Origin: an uncultured Verrucomicrobiaceae bacterium
Lineage (GTDB): Bacteria > Verrucomicrobiota > Verrucomicrobiia > Verrucomicrobiales > Verrucomicrobiaceae
Direction: 5' to 3'
DNA: 63,885 nucleotides
NCBI GenBank assembly: GCA_937872615.1
Contig: CALMTT010000593.1
Coordinates: 1 to 63,885 of the forward strand
In this document: positions 26,899 to 34,202 of the stretch, piece by piece
Position numbering within the stretch: the stretch's first letter is position 1
How the letters are laid out: every line of letters begins with the position of its first letter
Notes under the pieces: model-generated
The model's database searches: none
Told to the model about the DNA's origin: nothing
What the model saw: only the letters and a program-made list of their open reading frames with translations
Position numbers and translations under genes: made by a program

Positions 26899-28331
26899 GC
26901 ATTCCTAAGCCGCATTTCGAATTGCGCAGCGTACTGAGCGACGGAACACAAGGGGTGCCGGAGATTGTACCCGTGACTCAGTTGCCCTGGGAGATGAGCA
27001 GCGATCGGCGCGGATTTCTGGCTGGCGGGATCACGGCCGCGGCTGCTTTGCTGCTGATGGGGAGAAAAGATGCCAACGCGGCCGGTGCGGCCGAAAACAA
27101 ATTTGAGGAATTGTTGTCGGACTGCGGGGGCGCGGTGGCCCATCAAGGAGGGGTTCGTGCGCTAGCGATCCGACCTGATGGCATGCTCCTCGCCTCCGGA
27201 GGCGACGATAAGAAGATTAAACTGTGGAGTCTTCCGGAGGGTGCGTTGACCGCCACATTGGACGGCCATAAAGGAAGCGTGAATGCTCTCGCCTTCAGCC
27301 GTGATGGTAAGACGCTGTTCTCAGCCGGCCAAGATCGAGTGATTCTGACATGGACAGGACTTGATGAAGCGCCGAGTTCCTCCGCAAGAACAGCGGATGG
27401 GGCAGTTACAGCGCTGCATACGACACCGGATGGCGCAAAGCTGGTTGTCGGCCTTAGCAGCGGTTCCATCAACCTGATTGACCTCGTCTCCGGGATCGCA
27501 GAGACGACGATTGAGGGACACACGCGTGAAGTCGCCGCTTTGGCATCAACCATGGACGCCAAACTGCTGGCCGCAGCCAGCAGCGACAAAACGGTTAGGC
27601 TTTGGAGTTTGCCGGATAGAAAGCAGATCAAGGCATTTGGAGATTACACCGGGTACGTTGGTTCGCTCGTGATTCCTCCTGACGGGAAAACATGGATTGC
27701 CGCCGGGTTCGATTCTGTGATCAAGGTGCGGGCGCTTCCTGAAGGAACTGTCGCGGCGACGCTTCGAGGCCACGACGGTCCGGTTCTCGCGCTGGCGGTT
27801 CTTCCAGATGGGAAAGCTTTGGTGTCCGCTGGACTTGATAAGACAATTAAGTTTTGGAGACTCCCCTTGGGGGCAATGCAGAAAAGTGTCTCGGCTCATT
27901 CCCGGAGCGTTGCCGCACTGGCCATCAATCCTGCGGGTGATCTTCTCGTCACAGCAGGCGAAGATGGGATGCTGAAACTGTGGCGCCTGCCGAGCCTCTC
28001 GTTCGTCTCCTGCTTGATCGATTTGAACGAAAGTCCCGCAACTGCCAAAGGAATCACTTACACCGTCAAAGCACCATCGGGGCAGAGTGTGACCTATACA
28101 TTGCCTTGCGGATCTCCAGTTCCGCCTGGGGCGATCTGCACCTGCAATTGCGTTCCGGGCAGTTTCGTCCGCACGTACACGCCGGCTCCAGTCCGCTATT
28201 ACACGCCTGCGCCTGCCCCGATTTATGTGCCCGATCCGGTGCGGCCTGTATTGCCAACGGTCCCGACCTACGGCGGCGGGACGTACTGCAGTTGCAACAA
28301 AGTGTGCACATGTATCCCCGTCGCTTACTGA
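26895..28331 (+). CDS. Tat-exported WD40 protein with C-terminal CxCxC / CxC...CxC tail (putative maturase substrate)
   Basis: 478 residues. A twin-arginine-like signal (SSDRRGFLAGG followed by TAAAALLLMGR) lies unusually far in, after about 34 residues. Residues 85-380 are WD40 repeats (LAFSRDGKTLFSAGQDRVI; LAASSDKTVRLWSLPDRKQ; LALAVLPDGKALVSAGLDKT), about seven blades. The tail carries C415-T-C417-N-C419, then a linker of Y/P-rich units (YTPAPVRYYTPAPAPIY), then C465-S-C467-NKV-C471-T-C473 close to the C-terminus. Tat export implies folding, and possibly modification, in the cytosol first. The gene is translationally coupled to the radical SAM/SPASM gene. Thioether formation or metal binding in the tail is speculative. 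Confidence 0.85.
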   Translation: MSIPKPHFELRSVLSDGTQGVPEIVPVTQLPWEMSSDRRGFLAGGITAAAALLLMGRKDANAAGAAENKFEELLSDCGGAVAHQGGVRALAIRPDGMLLASGGDDKKIKLWSLPEGALTATLDGHKGSVNALAFSRDGKTLFSAGQDRVILTWTGLDEAPSSSARTADGAVTALHTTPDGAKLVVGLSSGSINLIDLVSGIAETTIEGHTREVAALASTMDAKLLAAASSDKTVRLWSLPDRKQIKAFGDYTGYVGSLVIPPDGKTWIAAGFDSVIKVRALPEGTVAATLRGHDGPVLALAVLPDGKALVSAGLDKTIKFWRLPLGAMQKSVSAHSRSVAALAINPAGDLLVTAGEDGMLKLWRLPSLSFVSCLIDLNESPATAKGITYTVKAPSGQSVTYTLPCGSPVPPGAICTCNCVPGSFVRTYTPAPVRYYTPAPAPIYVPDPVRPVLPTVPTYGGGTYCSCNKVCTCIPVAY

Positions 28332-28372
28332 GAGGGCGTCTCTGCGGGTGGATACACGACGGCAAGAAGTCC

Positions 28373-28408
28373 CTGAAACGGACATGACGAGTTTGCGTGC
28401 AAGTCATT
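28373..28408 (+). promoter_or_regulatory. Shared 36-nt leader, copy at 28373
   Basis: CTGAAACGGA begins 36 nt before the ATG at 28409, and the 3' half (tttgcgtgcaagtcatt) is nearly the same as in the 9446 copy. Confidence 0.6.
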
Positions 28409-29665
28409 ATGAGCGACATCAAGTTCAATTGTCCCAACTGCGGCCAGCATATTTCGATTGATGAGGCTGGCCGCGGCTATCAGGTTGATTGCCCAAACTG
28501 CCGAAAGGCAATAACCGTTCCCAGCACTACCGGTTACTGTGGTGAGAGCATAAGCGCAACTCAAGAGCGCCACGAGGCGACCGGCACCGGCGGCGCCCAA
28601 GCCACAGGAACGAGACCTACTGCCAGCGTCTCCATACCAGCCTCACCAACCGAAGCAAAGGAAAAACTCAAAGACCTACTAAGCCACATCTCACGTGGCG
28701 CCGCGAAGTGGGGATCCATTGGACTGACCCTTGGCGTAATCTATTCCTTGCCATTCCTCAAAACGTTTTTTACTGATCCAAGCGCCTTTTCCATACGAGC
28801 CGGCAGCATGGCGGTAGGAGGCGTGATCGTTGGAGCAGTGCTGGGACTCTTCAAGGGGCTCGGCGCTGCCGCCACCGGTACGCTCGGACACGCAGATGAA
28901 GCCGAACTCCCGTCCATCCTAGGCCGGTCGTTATCCGGAAACCGAGATGAGCGCCTCCTCGCGCTCGCCCAAATCGAGAAACTGTTAGAAGCTGGAAAAA
29001 TCTCTGACAAGGACCAAAAACGTCTCGTCCTGCGCGCCTTCGCACGGGCTCTTAGCGATTGTGGTACAGGAGAAGCACGCATCGCTCTTGGGTGCATAGT
29101 CGCTATGGCCCACGAAGTACTCTACGCGGACGATCCTCAAGCTGTTCATGAACTTGTCCCAGCTCTACCAAATCTTCTCGACACGAAGAAAATGGATTTC
29201 TCCAAGCTTTCGAGCGACGACTTCTTTACCGTCGTTAATTACACCAACGGCATCATTCACCGTGTCGCTCCACCACCACTCCAACCACCCATCAAAGAAC
29301 TACCGCCACCGACACTCGCAGGAGCGCCGGGGCTTGATCACCTTGTTCAAGAAGTTCTCATCCGCATGCGTCAATCTGACGATATTAGAGGGGACGCCAT
29401 AGGGATACTAGCCAATGTCGGCTCATCAGCAGCCCCGGCTTGCAAAGAGCTCGCGGCCGCTCTTGCGCATGGCGGCAAAGAACTCCAAACTGCACAGAAT
29501 TGCATCATCGCCCTCGCCCGCATCGGCCCGGCCGCAGCCGAGGCGTTACCAGTCCTTGAGGCGCTTGTCCCCCAAAACCCGGACAGTTTGAAAACACGCT
29601 GGTTTGGCACGCGCAACGAGCTGACGTTTTACGCCAAGCTCGCGATCGCACAAATAAAACACTAA
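28409..29665 (+). CDS. Zinc-ribbon / membrane / HEAT-like repeat protein
   Basis: 418 residues from the ATG at 28409 (MSDIKFNC); four extra upstream codons are in frame but lie in the leader. Zinc ribbon C8/C11 and C28/C31, a Thr/Ser/Pro linker, and two hydrophobic Gly-rich helices (IGLTLGVIYSLPFLK; AGSMAVGGVIVGAVLGLFKG). The C-terminal half is helical with armadillo/HEAT character (GDAIGILANVGSSAAPACKE; AQNCIIALARIGPAAAEALP). It combines the same three parts as the gene at 1627 in a different order. It lies 77 bp after the WD40 gene. Function unknown. Confidence 0.82.
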   Translation: MSDIKFNCPNCGQHISIDEAGRGYQVDCPNCRKAITVPSTTGYCGESISATQERHEATGTGGAQATGTRPTASVSIPASPTEAKEKLKDLLSHISRGAAKWGSIGLTLGVIYSLPFLKTFFTDPSAFSIRAGSMAVGGVIVGAVLGLFKGLGAAATGTLGHADEAELPSILGRSLSGNRDERLLALAQIEKLLEAGKISDKDQKRLVLRAFARALSDCGTGEARIALGCIVAMAHEVLYADDPQAVHELVPALPNLLDTKKMDFSKLSSDDFFTVVNYTNGIIHRVAPPPLQPPIKELPPPTLAGAPGLDHLVQEVLIRMRQSDDIRGDAIGILANVGSSAAPACKELAAALAHGGKELQTAQNCIIALARIGPAAAEALPVLEALVPQNPDSLKTRWFGTRNELTFYAKLAIAQIKH

Positions 29666-29681
29666 CAGACGTAGCTCGAAT

Positions 29682-30389
29682 ATGAGCGACATCAAGTTCA
29701 ATTGTTCCAACTGCGGCCAGCACATCATCTGTGATGCTCAAGCCTCCGGATTGGAAACCAATTGTCCCACTTGCCAGACTCGCGTAATTGTCCCCTCACT
29801 CGCCGAAACGAACGTAACACCACCGATTCTCGAAACGTCCGCAGGCCGAGCAACACTTTCCTTGGCGGAGACACCCGCGTCCAACAGCAGAAGAGTTGTA
29901 GCCTCTATCGGCGTCGCGCTGGTTCTGGTCGCTACCACTGTCCTTCTGGCAATAAAGATCGGCTCCTCAAACAAAGGAGGAGGGCCGTTTCAAAGCATTT
30001 CGTGGCAGTTGACGACGAGCTACACGCTGAAGGCCGTTGATCGCACCACAGAATATTCCATTACAGACAAGGGCAAGGCCGAGGGCATCTGCTACTTAGT
30101 TGTTCAATGCAGCGTTTTGCCGGAATACGTGAAGAAACCGGATGACGAAGAACTGCTAGAACATTTCCAGCTTGTCCTGGCAAATGGCCAGACTAACACA
30201 GCTTCAGTTGCATCCTCATCGTTTGCTTACGGTAAAAGCGCTTCAACAAACATGCTCACGGAAATGAAAAGCACGTTCTTGTTCCAAGTCGAGGAGGCAT
30301 CTGCTCGGGAGGGAGGGCATGCATTTGCATTCGAGCAATATCCGGCGGTTCTGCTGACAAAAAAGAATCGCTCTACTCAGGCGCGCTGA
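29682..30389 (+). CDS. Zinc-ribbon single-pass membrane protein
   Basis: 235 residues starting MSDIKFNCSNCGQHI. Zinc ribbon C8/C11 and C28/C31, a linker, one transmembrane helix (VVASIGVALVLVATTVLLAI) and a soluble domain of about 130 residues rich in beta strands (GICYLVVQCSVLPEYVKKP; FQLVLANGQTNTASVA). The outer domain loosely resembles DUF4352-type extracytoplasmic domains, but I cannot confirm this. It starts 16 bp after the previous stop, so they form an operon. Function unknown. Confidence 0.8.
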   Translation: MSDIKFNCSNCGQHIICDAQASGLETNCPTCQTRVIVPSLAETNVTPPILETSAGRATLSLAETPASNSRRVVASIGVALVLVATTVLLAIKIGSSNKGGGPFQSISWQLTTSYTLKAVDRTTEYSITDKGKAEGICYLVVQCSVLPEYVKKPDDEELLEHFQLVLANGQTNTASVASSSFAYGKSASTNMLTEMKSTFLFQVEEASAREGGHAFAFEQYPAVLLTKKNRSTQAR

Positions 30390-30505
30390 TGATATGAACC
30401 CGAACATCGGAGCTAAGTTCGTTGCTTTGAATGGCAAGTCCGGTCCGCGGAGTTTAGTGAATGACAGTATGGAACACGCATGGGGGCTGTGTACGTGAAT
30501 TGTCG

Positions 30506-31348
30506 ATGAACTTTACTTGCCCAAATTGCGCGGCGGCGTTGGAAGTCGGCGACGAAATGTCGGGACGGCAAGCACAATGCCCATTCTGCCTCAAGTGCGT
30601 CGCCGTTCCGAGACAAGCCGCAAAAGTTCCGACGCCACAGTTGCCGAGAATTCTGATCTTTGTTTGCGCGATTAGTGTGCTGCTGACAATAGGGTGTGTC
30701 ATCTTTCGCCAGTTCCGACAACCCGTACCGCCCTGGGGGCTTGTGCCAAAACATGCAGAATTGGTGGAGATGATCGCGACGGCGCCGGCAATGGGAATCG
30801 ATGTTCGCGACAGCAAAATCCAACCGCCGAAAGCCCCTGACGGATACGTGTTTTACTCCGACTTCGACAGCATCGTGTTTGGCCGAGATCAAGTGTTCGC
30901 GTGGAAGCCGAAGGTGGGCAGAGTTTTGATTGTCACCTGCGGCTTTTCGGCGAACGGGATCATGCCGAAGATTGATGGCGTCCGCCTTGTGGTAGATCAC
31001 GCGCGGACGAACACGTTTGATGGTTTTGCGGAGCCGTACTTGCGAACGTTAACGGATGACGAAGTGGAACGATACTTTACCCAGTTGCGTCTCCAAACGA
31101 ACGAGGTTGATCTCAAACTGGTATTTCGCGTGCCCGGCGACAAGCCGCACAACTCGAAGAAGCTCTCGTTGCGGGTCGCGTGGCGTGATGAGAATAACCG
31201 CCACGTAGATTCCGATATTTCACTGGGGAAGTTGACGATCACCAACGGGGTTGGTCCGGCCAAGGTCACCTGGAACACAAACTTCGTTCGCTCATTGAAA
31301 GAGTCCTTCGATGGTGGAGGTGCGAATCAGGAGAGGAGTGAGCGATGA
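30506..31348 (+). CDS. Zinc-ribbon single-pass membrane protein with shared ectodomain
   Basis: 280 residues from the ATG at 30506 (MNFTCPNC), chosen because the ribbon starts there as in its relatives; an upstream frame start at 30461 lacks support. Zinc ribbon C5/C8 and C25/C28, transmembrane helix ILIFVCAISVLLTIGCVIF, and an ectodomain of about 200 residues. Parts of it (IQPPKAPDGYVFYSDFDS; DLKLVFRVPG; LSLRVAWRDENN) correspond to VVQPPGPEGFEFGFKDGS, DLVFRVRDEG and LSVEVRWKDSQG in the 31612 protein, so the two share a paralogous outer domain. Function unknown. Confidence 0.8.
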   Translation: MNFTCPNCAAALEVGDEMSGRQAQCPFCLKCVAVPRQAAKVPTPQLPRILIFVCAISVLLTIGCVIFRQFRQPVPPWGLVPKHAELVEMIATAPAMGIDVRDSKIQPPKAPDGYVFYSDFDSIVFGRDQVFAWKPKVGRVLIVTCGFSANGIMPKIDGVRLVVDHARTNTFDGFAEPYLRTLTDDEVERYFTQLRLQTNEVDLKLVFRVPGDKPHNSKKLSLRVAWRDENNRHVDSDISLGKLTITNGVGPAKVTWNTNFVRSLKESFDGGGANQERSER

Positions 31349-31425
31349 ATCGAACTCTTGACTCCGTTACTGCGAATACCCCTCTTCAAAGGTGGCCTCC
31401 GTTCAAAACGCGCCTGGCAGCACCT

Positions 31426-31476
31426 GTAACGTTTCGGCGAATTCTTCATAGTATCTTGTGAAGGCCAGGATCGCAG
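31426..31476 (+). promoter_or_regulatory. Conserved upstream element, copy 2 (promoter candidate)
   Basis: The counterpart of 1518-1568, with ATTCTTCATAGTATC followed by TTGTGAAGGCC and ending in GCAG. It lies in a 263-bp gene-free gap, 135 bp before the TPR ribbon gene. It suggests that this gene, and perhaps the next, is transcribed from its own promoter in the same regulon as the gene at 1627. Confidence 0.5.
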
Positions 31477-31611
31477 TCGTATGCAAACCGCACAGCAAGC
31501 AACCGCAGAGCAAGACCGAATTGAAAGACACGTCATGAGCCATGCGACGAATGACGCAGTTGCTCAAGGGCTTGCTGCGAATGAGTTCAAAAGCGTTTCA
31601 TCCAGTTCACT

Positions 31612-34137
31612 ATGAAAGAGATCACATTCGACTGCCCTCGATGCAGACAACCCCTTTCCATTGACGCGACTGCGAGTGGCTCCCAAGTCGAATGCCCAAT
31701 GTGCCAGGGGCAGATTACGGTTCCGCAGAGCGGCAGGAGGCGAAGAATTTGGATGTGGTTCCTTGTCACGGGAGTCTTCGCCATCGCCTTTGGGTGTGGG
31801 GCGGTGTGGTTCTTCACTCAGTCCGGCAAAGATCAGCCGTACAGCGGCCCACCTCCGACGGTCGATTTTGAGGTGAAGGGAATCAAGGTCGCCACTTGGG
31901 TCCCATTTTACGGCCGCGTCAACATTCAGAACAGTGAAGTCGTCCAACCACCTGGCCCAGAAGGATTCGAGTTCGGCTTTAAGGACGGTTCGATGGTGTG
32001 GAACGTCAAGGCCGGAGTCCTGGTGCTGGTCAATTGCAGGATCACCGTGAAGGAGCCCGAGCCTCGTCTTGAGATGATCACTCTGATGCGTGGCAAACAA
32101 GTGATTTCACCTCTTGAGGGACTCGGGCAACCTGGATTCGAAGCAGCCAGCGCAAAAGACTTGAACGACGGATTGGCGACCATCTTCAAACAAGGAAAAA
32201 CGCCTACAGCGGACCTCGTGTTCCGCGTCCGTGATGAAGGAATGGTCAAGAGTGGGTCGCTTTCAGTCGAAGTGCGATGGAAAGATTCCCAGGGGAACAT
32301 CGCTTCTGGCAGATATTCGCTGAAACACGCCCCGCGAATGGTGGATGAGCCGAAGAAACCGGACAGCAATGGCACAGAGGATTCGCCGAAGAAATCCGCC
32401 AAAGACAGCGCAGAAGGCTCACGCGATTCAACTCCTTCGCAGGCTGCTCCCAAATCAGAGGCTGCCTTTAACCCAACAAAGACCCGTCTCGATCCTGACA
32501 AGGCGATTGAGCATTACAACGAGGCCATCAGTTCGCAGCCCACAAATGCTGACGCTTACCGCAGGCGTGGCAATGCTCACGCTGCTGTGGACGATTATGC
32601 CCGGGCATTAAATGATCAGAGAAAGGCTGTGGAAATCGCGTCCGAGGACGCGAAAGCCCTAAACGACCTCGCTTGGACATTGGCAACGGCTCCGAACAGC
32701 ATTCCTCCGGATTCCCCAGTCCGAAACGGCACAGAAGCTATCCGATATGCGCGGCTTGCCTGCAAATTCACTCAGTTTCGATCCTCCAGTTGCCTTGACA
32801 CCCTCGCCGCCGCATATGCTGAAGCGGGCTGTTTTGAGGAGGCAGCTTCCTGGCAACAGAAAGCCATCGCGCTAGAGAATGACGAGATGTTTGACAAAGA
32901 AATGAGCGAGCGACTTTTCCTCTATCAGGAAGGCAAACCATTGCGGCGCTTGCGGAGAACGTCAGCTTCTGAATCGCCGAAGGTCTTGTTGACCATGTCA
33001 GATCAAGATAATCGGTTTTTAGTTCCAGCCACTTCTATTCTCATGAAAAAAGGGTTTCACGTTCTTCTTCACCCGCAAATCCTCACGAACTCAATATGGC
33101 TTCAAAAGAATCTTTTTGCGCAGGCGATAGAGATGGCCACTGGCGGAGGAACGAATTGGTTTCAGAAAAAACAGCAAACCATGGCAGAACAAACCATCGT
33201 CTTGCTGGAGTCTGCTCTTGCGCAAAAGACTCTCCAACCAAAGTGGCCAAATCGAGGACAGCGTCCGAGACGAAGCGCGTCTATCAAAGCTTTGGATAAT
33301 TCTGGGGGCAAAAACGAGATGATCTTTTTCGACGACACATACTGGCTTGACGACCCGTGGGCGGAAATCTACTTGGGCGAATGGACGGACAAGGTGTCAC
33401 TTGCTGGTGAATCCGATATTTCGTCCGCAGCCCGTCTAGATTTGCGGGTGGTTACGGCAAAAAGTCCTGCGTATATGCCGTCGAAAGGTTTCACAAGCGA
33501 TGGCGGGATTCTGCAGGAGGTTTTGGACCACAGCAAAGGACATACGTACGACGTGCCTGACGTCACAGTTACGACATATTCGGGGAAGCGAATATTGAAA
33601 CGAGTACATATTGATCTCGTGTTCCCACCTTCCGTTGGCGGTTCAGGCCCTCTTTCTGTGCCTAGTGCATTATTTCTTGTTTCGCTTGAAAACCAAGTTG
33701 TCGAATATCTCGACAAGAAGATTGATCGAACGTGGTTCGAGCCGCTTAAAGGGGAGCAGCGCGGCTCGGCAACTCCTTCGGGAGCGCAAGCCGCCAGAGA
33801 GACGGTTCAGAAAGTTGGGTTTGAGGTACCATCAAAGCATTGGCCAACAATGGCTGGCAACCTCACTGGTCGTCTGAGGGTGAGCGTCAATAACCCGAAC
33901 GATTTCAATGTGAGAGTTGGTTTGCGTTCCGGGGGGCGAGGCAAGGATTTTTTAGTGCGGGCGAACGATACCGGTTCGGTGACGGTTCCAGGTGGTCGCT
34001 ATGATATTTACTTCCAATACTCCAGCGACCCGCAAAGCCTCTACCAGGGGGACAGTTTTACCCTCAACAACAACGACGTTGAAATACAGATTGTAAAAGT
34101 GATCAACGGCAATTACGGGATTAGAAAAGTCAAATGA
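31612..34137 (+). CDS. Zinc-ribbon membrane protein with TPR and additional C-terminal domains
   Basis: 841 residues. Zinc ribbon C8/C11 and C28/C31, transmembrane helix (WMWFLVTGVFAIAFGCGAVW), and the ectodomain shared with the 30506 protein (about 85-245). A charged Ser/Lys linker leads to TPR-like helices (AIEHYNEAISSQPTNADAYR; ALNDQRKAVEIASEDAKALN; SCLDTLAAAYAEAGCFEEA; about 290-430). A further domain of about 250 residues follows (FLVPATSILMKKGFHVLLHP; MIFFDDTYWLDDPWAEIYLG), then a terminal beta domain (LRVSVNNPNDFNVRVGLRSG). Probably a periplasmic scaffold. The last two domains are not recognised. Confidence 0.82.
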   Translation: MKEITFDCPRCRQPLSIDATASGSQVECPMCQGQITVPQSGRRRRIWMWFLVTGVFAIAFGCGAVWFFTQSGKDQPYSGPPPTVDFEVKGIKVATWVPFYGRVNIQNSEVVQPPGPEGFEFGFKDGSMVWNVKAGVLVLVNCRITVKEPEPRLEMITLMRGKQVISPLEGLGQPGFEAASAKDLNDGLATIFKQGKTPTADLVFRVRDEGMVKSGSLSVEVRWKDSQGNIASGRYSLKHAPRMVDEPKKPDSNGTEDSPKKSAKDSAEGSRDSTPSQAAPKSEAAFNPTKTRLDPDKAIEHYNEAISSQPTNADAYRRRGNAHAAVDDYARALNDQRKAVEIASEDAKALNDLAWTLATAPNSIPPDSPVRNGTEAIRYARLACKFTQFRSSSCLDTLAAAYAEAGCFEEAASWQQKAIALENDEMFDKEMSERLFLYQEGKPLRRLRRTSASESPKVLLTMSDQDNRFLVPATSILMKKGFHVLLHPQILTNSIWLQKNLFAQAIEMATGGGTNWFQKKQQTMAEQTIVLLESALAQKTLQPKWPNRGQRPRRSASIKALDNSGGKNEMIFFDDTYWLDDPWAEIYLGEWTDKVSLAGESDISSAARLDLRVVTAKSPAYMPSKGFTSDGGILQEVLDHSKGHTYDVPDVTVTTYSGKRILKRVHIDLVFPPSVGGSGPLSVPSALFLVSLENQVVEYLDKKIDRTWFEPLKGEQRGSATPSGAQAARETVQKVGFEVPSKHWPTMAGNLTGRLRVSVNNPNDFNVRVGLRSGGRGKDFLVRANDTGSVTVPGGRYDIYFQYSSDPQSLYQGDSFTLNNNDVEIQIVKVINGNYGIRKVK

Positions 34138-34202
34138 AGCGACCATATAATTGCCTCGGTTGATGAGTTTGAAAGGGAACCCTGCTTAACTCGAATCACG
34201 AC

